Positions 47,390-56,545 of a stretch of DNA of 64,000 nt are shown in pieces; within the stretch, counting starts at the first letter, position 1; each line of letters starts with the position of its first letter. The stretch is from Corynebacterium choanae (GTDB taxonomy: Bacteria > Actinomycetota > Actinomycetes > Mycobacteriales > Mycobacteriaceae). The translations under genes and the position numbers were made by a program. The DNA lies in contig NZ_CP033896.1 in the NCBI RefSeq assembly GCF_003813965.1, forward strand, positions 2,728,001 to 2,792,000. Reading direction: 5' to 3'. The notes under the pieces are model-generated. The model saw only the letters and a list, made by a program, of their open reading frames with translations, made no database searches and had not been told where the DNA came from.

Positions 47390-50300
47390 CTAGACCACCT
47401 CGCCCCCGAAGAACTCTTTGACCATATCGACTGCAACTTCGAGACTATCCCGATGATCGGATTCCCCGGCGTTTTGTGCCTGTTCGATCATCTCCTCCAT
47501 CTCTGAGGCTTCATCGAGCACATCGCTTGCTGTAGCTGACGACCCTTCCGTGTTTTCGGCGGCGGGGGTAACGATTGCGCTAGGCACCGGGAACGGGGCA
47601 GAGGGCTTGGGGTGCGGCGATGGGGGTGTCATCGGCGCAGCCGCAGAAGCGCTGTCTGCAGGGGCAGCAGCCTGGTTGCTTCCCGGATAGGTGGAACCTG
47701 GTGTGGTAGAAGAAGGAGCTGGTTGCGGTGAACTACCAGCAGCGGTGTCACCCACTTGGGGGATTGCTGCGGCGAGGTTGAGCACCTGATCCGCCAGAGC
47801 AACTGCCGCACTCAACTCCGACTTGGGTTGCGTATCATCGGCTGCAGCTGCTGCCACACTTGTTGCAGGGGGACTGGTGGTCTCAGCTGCCGGTTGAGTC
47901 GTCTGATCCGCAGTGGATGCAGCTGACGATGACTGCTGTGAACCTGGTTGCGATGCGGCCGGCTGTGCCGCTGGGTTGGCAGCAGCGGACGACTCAGGGG
48001 TGGATACTTCGTCTGCTGTTGCGGTGTGGGGGGTGTCCTGCTGCGTGGTTGTGGTGGTGTGGTGGCCACCGCTCCGGAATGGATGGTCGACACCTTGTGC
48101 AGCAGCACGCGGCGGATGTGGAACAGTTGGCGTGGCGCCGCTGATTTGTGGGTCTTCAAACGGTGGGGGCGCGTCAAAGTAGTCGACAGGTTCCTCAGGA
48201 AGAGGAATACCATCATCGAAGGTCGATGATTCCGATGCCGCGGCATGATGGGGTTGCCCCTGGGCTGCGGGCAGATCCTGGCCATCTGTTTGTCCCTGCG
48301 ATGGCAGTGACTGCTCCACGGCAGCATTATCTGCATTATTCGCAACAACACTGTTTTCGGTGGGGTTGGAAGGATCCTGCTCAGTTTCTGCCTGCACAGT
48401 GTCTGCCTGCACAGTGTCTGCCTGCGTGCCAGCATCCGGTGCATGGTCGGTCGACAAGGCACGGAATGCAGTTGCGGCATCGTCGGCAGCAGGCACCACT
48501 GTGTCTGCTAATTGGCCTGGTTGACTGGCGGTGGTTGGATCTGTTTCCTTTTGGATTGCCGCGGCGTCAGATGGTGTAGCTGGTGGTGCACTACTGGGCT
48601 GTGGCGCATCTTCCGGGGCGGAAGATTGCACACTGGACTGTGCCTGTTGGCGTTGCCGGGCGGCAGCAAGTCCCCCATCACCAAGTGCTGCCGGCTCCGG
48701 CCAATCAGTTGCATCCGGGGCAGTTGCCGTATCAGCTGCGGCAGCAGTACTCGTTGCCCGCTGTGCTGATGCTACCTGGTGCGGTGATTGTGCTGGTGCT
48801 GGCTGCTGCGGTGCAGGTTGATTGGGTTGAGTGGTTGACCTGCTTGGCGACTGAGTGTTCGGTGCAGGGCGCGGACTGGTACTTGTAGCCTCCACTGCAG
48901 TTGAGGCAGCAATGCGACCACTGTCAGCGATCTGTGGTGGGGAAGCTGGGTTGCCATTGCGTGCTGGTTGCTCTGTGTGCTGCTCGCTGCCTGGAGAGGG
49001 TGTTTTCTCCCGGCGGCCACGATCAAAAGGGGACTTTGGTACCTCACAGACCACGCGATGTTGCGTTCCGGTGAGCGTGGTGAGTGCCGCTTCGACGTGG
49101 GCCAGATGCTCCGGCTGGCTGAGTTTGCGTGCCAGCGGCCTGGTGAGGTGTCGCAGATAGATCACCTCATCGGTCACTCGATCCACCGTCACCGATTGCA
49201 TCAGCACCCCGGTGACCGGGTCGTTGTCCGCGATGAGGGTCTTTACTGTCTCCCAGTGTTCTTCGAGTCGCTGCTTGACCTCATCTGGTGTGGTGGCCGC
49301 CGCAGGTTTGCCGTCGGCACCGATGTGGTCATCATCGTCGAGGGACACAACCTCTTCCACGGTTGCGGCGATCGCTTGGTCTTGCTGCTGTTGGGTTGCC
49401 TGCGGTGATGTGCTGTGGTCGGCGGCGGCAGGCTGCGCTGTGTTGTCCGTTGCTCCCTTTTCCGATGGGACGGTGGTTTCCGCACCGCGCGGTGCCGGTG
49501 CGGTATCGGATGCTGTGGTACCAGTCGGCGCAGGAGCGGTGGTTGCCGGTGCTGGTGCCTGCGGCTGACCGGTGTGTTGGGAAGCATGCTGCTGTGGGGA
49601 TGATTGGCTTTCAGACCCAGATGGTACGGTTTGCTGCGCAGACTGGGATGGCTGCGGTGCTGGCTGCTGGGTGGGCTGCTGTGCCGCAGTGCTATTTGGC
49701 TGCGTGTGGCCACGCCCAGGAGCAGATCGTTGACTTGCCCGACGCGCCGCCGCTAGTGCGGCCTGTGCAGCACTGTGCACCGCCATATCTGGCTGGGAGG
49801 TGCCCTTTTCTTGATCGGCGGTGACACCGGGTTGGGTGCTGTGCGGGGCTGGTTGGGTGGGCTGCTGTGGGGCGGCGCTGGTTTGGCTACCGGGGTTGGG
49901 GGGTGCGGTTACTGGGGTGTTGCCGATGGCGAGGAGTCGTGCCGCCAGGATTTCTAACAGTAGCCGGGGAGCAGTCGCCCCGCGGAAGCTGCCCAGTTCG
50001 GTGGCGACCAGGGTGGCTAATGCGGACAGGGTTTGGGCAGGAAATGCGGCTGCCTGGGTGCGGAGCTGTTCTTGCACACTGACTGGCACGTCGACGAGCC
50101 CTTGGTTAAACGGGTCATCGACGGCACGAACTATCAACAAGTCCCGCAGCCGGTCGAGGAGGTCGGTGACGAAACGGCGGGGATCGTGGCCGGCGGCAAT
50201 AACTTGGTCAATGGTTTGGAAGGCGATTGCTGCATTGTGTTCAGCAAGGGCGTGAATAATGGCGTCGATCAGTGCCTGGTCGGTAACGCCAAGCAGTGGC

Positions 50301-51013
50301 ACTGCCATCGCATAGGTGAGATGCCCTTCCGGGGCACCAGCCAGCAGCTGGTCGAGTACGCTCAGCGAGTCGCGAGGGGATCCGCCACCGGCACGAATCA
50401 CGAGCGGATACACATCGTCGTCAATAGTGAATCCTTCGGCACTGGCCGTGTTGCTCAGCAGGGTGCGCATATCCGGTGGGGTGAGCAGCCGGAAGGGATA
50501 GTGGTGGGTTCGTGAGCGGATGGTGCCCAACACTTTTTCCGGTTCGGTGGTGGCGAAAATAAACACCACATGGGCGGGGGGTTCTTCCACAATTTTTAGC
50601 AGCGCATTCGCCCCAGCAGCGGTAATCATATGTGCTTCGTCGATGATGAATACCCGGTAGCGGGATTCGCTGGGGGCATAGAGTGCCCGGTCGCGCAGTT
50701 CCCGCATGTCTTCCACACCGTTGTGGCTGGCGGCGTCAAGTTCGGTGACATCCAGGTTGCCTGGGCCACCCGGGGCGAGCGCCACACAGGAGGAACAGGT
50801 GCCGCAGGGGGTTGCGGTCGGCCCTTGGGCACAGTTCAGGGATCGAGCCATGATCCGGGCGGAGGAGGTTTTCCCGCAGCCGCGCGGTCCAGAGAACAAA
50901 TACGCATGGTTGACATGCCCATTGTTCAGGGCGTTCATCAGCGGACCGGTGACATGTTCCTGGCCGATGACTTCAGCGAAGGTTGCCGGACGATACTTGC
51001 GATACAGAGCCAC
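47390..51013 (-). CDS. dnaX: DNA polymerase III gamma/tau subunit, very long
   Basis: 1207 aa from the GTG at 51013 (MALYRKYRPATF). An in-frame TTG three codons earlier is less likely. Clamp-loader ATPase. Seen: the P-loop SGPRGCGKTS (41-50), the Cys4 zinc module CAQGPTATPCGTCSSC (about 61-76), Walker B FIIDEAHM (about 123-130), sensor SRC-like TIRSRTHHYPF, clamp-loader lid and collar to about residue 370. Then comes a Pro/Ala/Gln/Ser/Thr-rich disordered region (about 375-570), a folded tau-like segment (about 580-680, DEVKQRLEEHWETVKTLI), a second disordered region of about 450 residues, and a short conserved end (MVKEFFGGEVV). Other actinobacterial DnaX proteins are about 600-800 aa, so the linkers are greatly expanded. 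The first gene of dnaX-ybaB-recR. Confidence 0.94.
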   Translation of the reverse strand: MALYRKYRPATFAEVIGQEHVTGPLMNALNNGHVNHAYLFSGPRGCGKTSSARIMARSLNCAQGPTATPCGTCSSCVALAPGGPGNLDVTELDAASHNGVEDMRELRDRALYAPSESRYRVFIIDEAHMITAAGANALLKIVEEPPAHVVFIFATTEPEKVLGTIRSRTHHYPFRLLTPPDMRTLLSNTASAEGFTIDDDVYPLVIRAGGGSPRDSLSVLDQLLAGAPEGHLTYAMAVPLLGVTDQALIDAIIHALAEHNAAIAFQTIDQVIAAGHDPRRFVTDLLDRLRDLLIVRAVDDPFNQGLVDVPVSVQEQLRTQAAAFPAQTLSALATLVATELGSFRGATAPRLLLEILAARLLAIGNTPVTAPPNPGSQTSAAPQQPTQPAPHSTQPGVTADQEKGTSQPDMAVHSAAQAALAAARRASQRSAPGRGHTQPNSTAAQQPTQQPAPQPSQSAQQTVPSGSESQSSPQQHASQHTGQPQAPAPATTAPAPTGTTASDTAPAPRGAETTVPSEKGATDNTAQPAAADHSTSPQATQQQQDQAIAATVEEVVSLDDDDHIGADGKPAAATTPDEVKQRLEEHWETVKTLIADNDPVTGVLMQSVTVDRVTDEVIYLRHLTRPLARKLSQPEHLAHVEAALTTLTGTQHRVVCEVPKSPFDRGRREKTPSPGSEQHTEQPARNGNPASPPQIADSGRIAASTAVEATSTSPRPAPNTQSPSRSTTQPNQPAPQQPAPAQSPHQVASAQRATSTAAAADTATAPDATDWPEPAALGDGGLAAARQRQQAQSSVQSSAPEDAPQPSSAPPATPSDAAAIQKETDPTTASQPGQLADTVVPAADDAATAFRALSTDHAPDAGTQADTVQADTVQAETEQDPSNPTENSVVANNADNAAVEQSLPSQGQTDGQDLPAAQGQPHHAAASESSTFDDGIPLPEEPVDYFDAPPPFEDPQISGATPTVPHPPRAAAQGVDHPFRSGGHHTTTTTQQDTPHTATADEVSTPESSAAANPAAQPAASQPGSQQSSSAASTADQTTQPAAETTSPPATSVAAAAADDTQPKSELSAAVALADQVLNLAAAIPQVGDTAAGSSPQPAPSSTTPGSTYPGSNQAAAPADSASAAAPMTPPSPHPKPSAPFPVPSAIVTPAAENTEGSSATASDVLDEASEMEEMIEQAQNAGESDHRDSLEVAVDMVKEFFGGEVV

Positions 51014-51157
51014 GGTATCCAACCCTACCGATATCGTCGCACTTGCCCGCTATCGCGCCCCCATGCGGTGCGTGCTTGGCCTAGCAGTCATCCGAGTTTG
51101 CCCAGTTCAGCATCTTAAAAGGTGGTGTTGCCGGTGGCTGGTGTGACTGGCGGTGGG

Positions 51158-52111
51158 CTACCGGCGCAGATCCATCACCGCAATGCGTTGTTCCGTGAGG
51201 GCTTCTTGCAAAGCAGCGACCCCATAGGTGACGCCGTAGTTGTATTCGTCGTCGGTCAGCAGCAGCAGCTGGCTGATGACGGTGATCCGGCCAAGCTGCG
51301 GGTCTTGGGTGTCGCGCATCGCGTCGATCGATGTGGCAGCAGAGTTATCAAGACAAAACAGATCCACAGCCCCAGGTTGTTCCACCACCTGTGGCACACC
51401 TTCCGCCCATAGCCAGGGGGCGATGAGCAGCCCGTGTTGGACGGTGATAGTGGGATCAACGTGAAAACCGGCGGCACTGCCAATACCGGGCAGAAGTTGC
51501 CCCGGTTGGGCGGAAAGCCGTGGGGTTGCCTGCCCGATAAGCATGCTGGCGGCAGCCACTGCCCGAATAAGACAGTCAATATCGCGGTGGGTCGCCTCCG
51601 GGTGGCTTACCACCGGCGTCGCCTGGCCGCCATCTTGGGATAGGCCGGGATGAGAACCGGCAGCAACACACACTAATTCACAGCGCACATCCAGCATTCC
51701 AGCGAGACGATGATGCGCATCAGGGGTGTGTTGTTGATCGGCTGGGGTTGCCCCGGCTGCTGCTTGCTGTTTGGTGCTTACGATCAAATCGGCGAAGGAA
51801 AAACCACCAGCTTGGGCGGAAAGATCACCGGCGCTAGCAGGAGGTTCCCGCCGCACACCGGTAGCTGTCGGGGTGCCAGCAGCAGTAATCCCACCCTGGT
51901 TTTCTGCACTGGCAGATCCCCGATGTTCCTCCGGGAGATGAGCCAGAAGCCCCTGGTCACAGGCCGCAAATCCGACTGTGGCCGCCACACTGAGCTGCTG
52001 CGGCGGATCATAAGCTGCCCGCACCAACACCGGCCCTATCTGATGCATGGTTTGCTCAGGGGCAGGCGGCAGCAGCTGATCTATCCAATACAGGGTTTGT
52101 GACCGATCCAT
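51158..52111 (-). CDS. Suppressor-of-fused-like domain protein
   Basis: 317 aa. AAGGAG lies 9 bases before the ATG at 52111. Seen: an N-terminal part (about 1-70), a variable Ala/Gly/Thr-rich insert (about 60-170), and a C-terminal region (about 225-317) with FHVDPTITVQHGLLIAPWLW and TVISQLLLLTDDEYNYGVTYG followed by ALQEALTEQRIAVMDLRR. The end pattern, LxPLTxxExxxxxxxGxxALxxxL...xDxxR, is that of bacterial proteins with a SUFU domain, whose function is unknown but which are often toxin-immunity-like. It lies downstream of the GNAT gene and upstream of dnaX on the same strand. The family call rests on pattern memory and is moderately sure. Confidence 0.6.
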   Translation of the reverse strand: MDRSQTLYWIDQLLPPAPEQTMHQIGPVLVRAAYDPPQQLSVAATVGFAACDQGLLAHLPEEHRGSASAENQGGITAAGTPTATGVRREPPASAGDLSAQAGGFSFADLIVSTKQQAAAGATPADQQHTPDAHHRLAGMLDVRCELVCVAAGSHPGLSQDGGQATPVVSHPEATHRDIDCLIRAVAAASMLIGQATPRLSAQPGQLLPGIGSAAGFHVDPTITVQHGLLIAPWLWAEGVPQVVEQPGAVDLFCLDNSAATSIDAMRDTQDPQLGRITVISQLLLLTDDEYNYGVTYGVAALQEALTEQRIAVMDLRR

Positions 52112-52302
52112 TCACACCCACTCCTTTCACAAACACTGGTGCAGCAAAACCAGGGGCAGGCGGGAATCGTGCCACAAGCAACCACGCTATGAACCACATT
52201 GCAATGCACAACAGCGCTGAAAAAAAACAGCGCAACAAAAACAGCGCAACGAACTTCCCACCCTCGCAAGCAGCGGCACACTCCAGCCGGATTGTGTTCC
52301 CC

Positions 52303-52878
52303 CTATTCGGTGACCCCTGCCTCATCGATAGTGTTACTTGCCGCGGACACGCTAAACAGCGCCTCATCAACCCGCTGGCCTTTATGCTCCCGGGAGCCTT
52401 GCATTACCCCTTCCAACACAAAATCCAGGTTCTGCAGCAGCATCCGGGAGGCAGTGTTGCCAGCCTGGGTGGAAACCTCCACCCGGCGGGCACCGTGGGC
52501 GAATGCATAATCCCGGGCAAGTTTCACCGCATGGGTCATCACTCCTTTGCGGCGTGCCCACGGGGCGGTGGTAAACGCTAATCCGACGGTGCGGGAATTC
52601 GCTGCAATAAGACGAATCTCGAGGTTGCCTGCATAGCGGCCAGGTTCTTCCGCCAATTCGATCGCCCACATCACCGTATCCGGATCGGCGGCACGCGCCT
52701 GTAGATATTCCACTGCCATCTCATGGGTGTAGTCGGCAGGGACTTTTGTATATTTCTGCGACTGTTCATCCTGTGCGGCCGCGGTGAGATCATCAGCATC
52801 ATCAACCACCGGCTCCCGCAGCGTCACATATCCGTCGCTGAGCTTTACCAATTCCATAGGCCAGGTCATCGTAGTCAC
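52303..52878 (-). CDS. GNAT-family (RimJ/RimL-like) N-acetyltransferase
   Basis: 191 aa. Seen: VTLREPVVDDADDLTAAAQD at the N-terminus, the acetyl-CoA-binding region TAPWARRKGVMTHAVKLARDYAF (about residues 103-125, equivalent to the Q/RxxGxG/A motif), then RRVEVSTQAGNTASRMLLQNL and GFxxEG-like DFVLEGVMQG, all typical of RimJ/RimL-type enzymes that modify protein N-termini or small amines. Starts at 52878 (GTG), 52869 (ATG) or 52857 (ATG) are possible; none has a strong Shine-Dalgarno. Substrate unknown. Confidence 0.82.
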   Translation of the reverse strand: MTTMTWPMELVKLSDGYVTLREPVVDDADDLTAAAQDEQSQKYTKVPADYTHEMAVEYLQARAADPDTVMWAIELAEEPGRYAGNLEIRLIAANSRTVGLAFTTAPWARRKGVMTHAVKLARDYAFAHGARRVEVSTQAGNTASRMLLQNLDFVLEGVMQGSREHKGQRVDEALFSVSAASNTIDEAGVTE

Positions 52879-53092
52879 ACAATCCAGCTTATGTCAGACA
52901 TCTCAGCAACCGAAACAGCCAACCCGTGGACGCCGACATCTGCCACCCCCAAGTGGGCAAACCCGGCTGCGGATTGCCGGCCTGCACCACCTTTTCACCC
53001 GGCAACAGCGGCATACACCGCCAGGGGAACTCGGCTGTGAACATATCTCCACTGGCCGAGTATTTCCCTGGCAGTCACCTGCAAAACTACGG

Positions 53093-54367
53093 CTACTGGT
53101 TGAGCAGCTGCTCCGCGGCGGCCAGCAGCACACAAGTTGCCACACCATCCATTGCCACCTTGACTTCCTCTACTGGCGGCAGCGACGGCGCAAGGCGGAT
53201 ATTGCGGTTGTTGGGATCCTTATGCAGCGGGAAGGAAGATCCGGCAGCAGTCAAGGCAATCCCTGCCTCCTTCGCTAACTCCACCACCCGGGACGCAGTC
53301 CCATCGAGTACGTCAAGGGAGATGAAATAGCCACCTTCAGGTTTCGTCCACGACGCAACACCTGCAGCAGTGAGACGCTCGTCGAGGATGCGCAACACGG
53401 CCGCAAACTTTGGTGCGAGCGAGGCGGCATGCTTAGCCATATGTGCTTTCAGCCCTGCCGCATCACCAAAGAACTGGGCATGGGCAAGCTGGTTGATCTT
53501 ATTCGGCCCGATGCCGCGCACCGACGCATGGTTGGAATACCAGTTGAGGTTGTCTTTCGATGAGGCGAAAAACGCCACTCCACTCCCAGCGAAGGTGATC
53601 TTTGACGTCGAGGTCATTACCCAGAACCGGTTTGGGTTGCCGGCCTGTGCGGCAAGTTCAAGGACGTTGACCACTTCTGGGAAGGTGTCGGTGAGGGTGT
53701 GCACTGCGTAGGCGTTATCCCAGATAATGCGGAAATCTGCGGCGGCAGCATTCATGGACGCGAGTGCTTCACACACTTCCCGGGTGAAGGTGATACCGGT
53801 GGGGTTGCCGAAAATCGGCACACACCACATACCCTTAATCGCCGGATCTTCAGCGACCAGACGGGCACATTCGGCAACATCAGGCCCATCAGCGGTCATC
53901 GGCACCGGGATCATCTCGAAGCCGAAGTGTTCAGTGATGGTGAAGTGGCGGTCATAGCCTGGCACGGGACACAGCCACTTGATGGTCGGCTCATCTTTCC
54001 ACGGGCGGGACGAATCCTGGGTACCCCACAGATAGGCAAAAGAGATGAGGTCGAACATCATATTGAGGCTGGAGGAATCACCGGCGATGATCTCATCGAT
54101 TTCCACCCCAAGCAGTTCCGCATAGACCTTCCGAATATCGGTGATGCCGAAAAGCCCGCCATAGTTGCGGCAATCGGTGCCGTCCGCAGCAATAAAGGTA
54201 TCCCCCGGCAGATGGCCAAGCTCATTGGAGAAGTCCAGCTGTTCGGCGGAAGGCTTCCCGCGCGTCAGGTCGAGGGAAAGCTGCTTTGCTTGCAGCGCCT
54301 CATAGGCGGTGCGCATTTCCTGGTAGAAATCCTGCAATTCGGATTTCGACATATCGGCAAGGTTCAT
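53093..54367 (-). CDS. aspT: Aspartate aminotransferase, class Ic (AspT)
   Basis: 424 aa from the ATG at 54367; an in-frame TTG at 54376 with the same upstream GGA motif is an alternative. PLP enzyme that interconverts aspartate/2-oxoglutarate and oxaloacetate/glutamate, feeding aspartate to lysC and asd in this same window. Seen: DLTRGKPSAEQLDF (about residues 33-46), VPGYDRHF (about 123-130), WDNAYAVHTL, the PLP-binding Lys in MTSTSKITFAGSG, RGIGPNKINQLAH, and the C-terminal NRNIRLAPSLPPVEE. It is highly similar throughout to C. glutamicum AspT and M. tuberculosis Rv3722c, which are also beside dnaX. Confidence 0.95.
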   Translation of the reverse strand: MNLADMSKSELQDFYQEMRTAYEALQAKQLSLDLTRGKPSAEQLDFSNELGHLPGDTFIAADGTDCRNYGGLFGITDIRKVYAELLGVEIDEIIAGDSSSLNMMFDLISFAYLWGTQDSSRPWKDEPTIKWLCPVPGYDRHFTITEHFGFEMIPVPMTADGPDVAECARLVAEDPAIKGMWCVPIFGNPTGITFTREVCEALASMNAAAADFRIIWDNAYAVHTLTDTFPEVVNVLELAAQAGNPNRFWVMTSTSKITFAGSGVAFFASSKDNLNWYSNHASVRGIGPNKINQLAHAQFFGDAAGLKAHMAKHAASLAPKFAAVLRILDERLTAAGVASWTKPEGGYFISLDVLDGTASRVVELAKEAGIALTAAGSSFPLHKDPNNRNIRLAPSLPPVEEVKVAMDGVATCVLLAAAEQLLNQ

Positions 54368-54699
54368 CGGTTCCAACCCATCGTCGCAGTGATACTGCCC
54401 TATCGACAGTGATTCGGCGGTGTATAACCATCAACCACCTGGCAGCATTCTAACCCCTGCGACCTAGCTCACGCACGAGGTAAACCCGTTTGTGCCATCC
54501 GCGTCCTGCCGCGCGCAACCGAAGAAGTCGCATTGTGCTTGTCGCAGCGACCCTACCGACACCCCCATCGCACACTGCAACACCCCAGTAGCAGCGACCT
54601 GCAAGGCCTGATCGAATCCTTGAAGCCAGCATTCCCGACCAGGTAACACCCCAAAGACCTTGGTTGTCCCTAGCCCCACAACCCTGCTGAAAGAGAAAT
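54368..54699. other. aspT-ffs intergenic region
   Basis: 332 bp; promoter of aspT expected on the - strand. A frame at 54464-54721 (-) overlaps the SRP RNA 3' end and lacks a Shine-Dalgarno, so it is not accepted. No other structure recognised. Confidence 0.45.
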
Positions 54700-54797
54700 A
54701 AAAAAAGGGGATCCCGCGCACCCGCTAGAGCTCGCTGACCCTTACTGCATTCCTGCCCTGGGGGAGTTCACAAGATAGACGCCGCACGGAATCCTGC
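54700..54797 (-). ncRNA. ffs: Signal recognition particle 4.5S RNA
   Basis: Read on the - strand the RNA begins near GGCAGGATTCCGTGC, whose GGATTCCGTGC pairs (with G-U pairs) with GCGCGGGATCC at the 3' end. The apical domain is CTCCCCCAGG, GCA, loop GGAA, TGC, AGTAAGGGT: the GGAA tetraloop on a short stem with the asymmetric A-rich loop that binds Ffh. It ends in GGGATCCCC and seven T residues (54700-54706), an intrinsic terminator. A TATAGT -10 box lies 5-6 bases upstream of the proposed 5' end. M. tuberculosis likewise has ffs beside aspC/dnaX and tRNA-Ser. The exact 5' end is uncertain by a few bases. Confidence 0.85.
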
Positions 54798-54801
54798 CAA
54801 C

Positions 54802-54807
54802 ACTATA
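54802..54807 (-). promoter_or_regulatory. -10 box of ffs
   Basis: TATAGT on the - strand, 4-9 bases upstream of the inferred SRP RNA start. A TTGCGC 19 bases further upstream could serve as a weak -35. Confidence 0.6.
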
Positions 54808-55077
54808 GCGCACGAGCATTGCGACCGCGCAACTTTGTGCACGGTTTCGACCCATCAAGAGAAGAAGCCACCATGGCTAGCAGCCCCTTACCGCCTGTAT
54901 CATCGCTGACACATCGGCGCGCAACCAGTGCAGCAAGCAATCATGCGCGCCACTTCCCCAGCGGTTGCACTACGCGCCAGACCGTCTCACCATGACGTTT
55001 TTGCGTCCGCTAAAGGTTTCCGGTATATTGATTTAGCGCTGCACGCAATGTTGATGCATTGTGCGCCGCAAACCTGT
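54808..55077. other. Divergent region between ffs and tRNA-Ser
   Basis: 270 bp without a gene; holds the tRNA promoter. TTGATGCATTGTG and the TATATTG at about 55023-55029 are possible promoter elements. Confidence 0.4.
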
Positions 55078-55165
55078 GGAGGATTCGACTAGCGGCCTAT
55101 GTCGCACGCCTGGAACGCGTGTTGGGAGCAATCCCTCAGGGGTTCAAATCCCCTATCCTCCGCCA
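55078..55165 (+). tRNA. serT: tRNA-Ser (anticodon GGA)
   Basis: 88 nt with encoded CCA. Acceptor GGAGGAT (55078-55084) pairs with ATCCTCC (55155-55161), followed by G and CCA. The anticodon stem CACGC/GCGTG encloses CTGGAAC, giving anticodon GGA for UCC/UCU codons. A long variable arm (class II, TTGGGAGCAATCCCTCA) and the T-arm GGGGTTCAAATCCCC confirm tRNA-Ser. A strong terminator follows 5 bases later. Confidence 0.97.
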
Positions 55166-55170
55166 AACAT

Positions 55171-55204
55171 AAAACCCCTGCTCATTTTTGAGCAGGGGTT
55201 TTTT
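55171..55204 (+). terminator. Terminator of tRNA-Ser, bidirectional
   Basis: AACCCCTGCTCA (55173-55184) and TGAGCAGGGGTT (55189-55200), loop TTTT, followed by TTTT. The stem is flanked by A residues on the left, so it could also stop leftward transcripts from gluQ. Confidence 0.93.
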
Positions 55205-55423
55205 GTATTATCGCTGTTCGCAGCGCTGTTCGCAGATTCCAGTAACCCCCAAGGCTTGGACGATGACACGGTGATGGCACGCCGCAAGAATGATGGCTCA
55301 CCTGCTAAAGGTACGCAAACGGCATCACCTCTAGCCGTTGTCACGACGGAATCACCGCACCATATTAGGGAACAATCCGTGCACCCTTCCCAGCGCAAAG
55401 TGGGGTAACTGCTAGATGGCACG

Positions 55424-56545
55424 TTATCGTTCCCCAGGGCATCGGACTGCCTGCATGCTTCGCCCCGCCTGTGCCAGTGCTTCTTCAGTGAATGTGTATG
55501 ATTGCGTATCTAACAGTTTTGGGTCAATGACTTCCGGCACATCGCTCAGGCTTGCTAACTCTGTAAAACCGAGTGAGTCAAGCAACAGCCGTTGCACCCC
55601 CGCAAGACCGACACTATCGCGCATCTGTTGCAAGGTGACTGCCCCATCCCGCTTCGACAGGCGACGCCCTTCACCGTTGACCACCAACGGCACATGCACA
55701 TACTGTGGCACCTGTACACCGAGGAGCCCTGCAAGATACGCCTGCCGGGGTGCCGAGTCCAACAGATCAACACCCCGCACAACCTGATCAATCCCCTGAT
55801 AGTGGTCGTCAATGACCACCGCCAGATTGTAGGCAAAATCCTCATTCGCTCCACCCCGCCGCAATACGAGATCATCAACGAACGCACTCGTCTCCCCGTA
55901 CAGCAGATCCCGCAGATGAACCTGACTGTTGTCACTTTTCAAGCGAAACGCCGACTTGCGATGTTGTGCGGCAAAATCGGCGAATCGTTCCTGCTGCTCA
56001 AGCGGTGAAAGATGCCGACAGGTACCCGGATATGCCCCCGGCGGCAGATGCGGCGCTTCAGCCGCATGACTGATGTCTTTCCGGGAACAAAAACAGGGAT
56101 AAACCAGGTCTTGTTCGCGGAGATACTCCAACGCTGACTCATAGACTGCAAGCCGCGCCGACTGGGTGATTATCGGCTCATCAACATCAATACCCAGATC
56201 GACTAAATCCTCGATCTGCCGGGTGGCGAAGGTTGCACGACTTCGCTGGGAGTCAATATCTTCAATACGAAGATAAAACGCCCTGCCCGTCGCCCGGGCT
56301 ATCGCCCACGCCAATACCGCTGTGCGCAGGTTCCCAAAATGCAATTCCCCACTAGGAGAAGGCGCAAACCTGCCCGCCCCAGCAAAGTTCGACTCGTGAA
56401 CCGCAGGATGCTGCTGTTGAAACAGTGGTGTGGAAGAACTCCTCACCGGCGCAGTGTCAGCACCGGGTGCAGTGTGAATACCGGGCGCAGGGTCAGTACC
56501 CGTTGGGGTATTAGCGCCGATCGTTGTATCACGCTCACCAGCCAT
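55424..56545 (-). CDS. gluQ: Glutamyl-Q tRNA(Asp) synthetase
   Basis: 373 aa from the ATG at 56545 (AAGGA 10 bases upstream; an in-frame TTG lies one codon earlier). A GluRS catalytic-domain paralogue without an anticodon domain that glutamylates queuosine in tRNA(Asp). Seen: a Thr/Pro/Gly/Ala-rich N-terminal extension of about 50 residues, the class I signature FAPSPSGELHFGNLRTA (about 60-76, HIGH reads HFGN), YLRIEDIDSQR, zinc ligands CFC and a later YPGTC (about 150-170), and RRLSKRDGA as the KMSKS equivalent (about 297-305). It is divergent from the YhhQ-type queuosine-precursor transporter, which supports a Q-related role over misannotated GltX. Confidence 0.92.
   Translation of the reverse strand: MAGERDTTIGANTPTGTDPAPGIHTAPGADTAPVRSSSTPLFQQQHPAVHESNFAGAGRFAPSPSGELHFGNLRTAVLAWAIARATGRAFYLRIEDIDSQRSRATFATRQIEDLVDLGIDVDEPIITQSARLAVYESALEYLREQDLVYPCFCSRKDISHAAEAPHLPPGAYPGTCRHLSPLEQQERFADFAAQHRKSAFRLKSDNSQVHLRDLLYGETSAFVDDLVLRRGGANEDFAYNLAVVIDDHYQGIDQVVRGVDLLDSAPRQAYLAGLLGVQVPQYVHVPLVVNGEGRRLSKRDGAVTLQQMRDSVGLAGVQRLLLDSLGFTELASLSDVPEVIDPKLLDTQSYTFTEEALAQAGRSMQAVRCPGER

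Noticed and set aside
47812..49713. Several long - and + frames overlapping dnaX (e.g. 47812-48480 -, 49243-49713 -)
   Set aside because: They arise from the GC-rich low-complexity linker of dnaX in shifted frames; Arg/Pro/His composition, no start signals.
47390..51013. Programmed frameshift in dnaX producing a gamma form
   Set aside because: No slippery A-run with a following stem was recognised near the end of the ATPase part.
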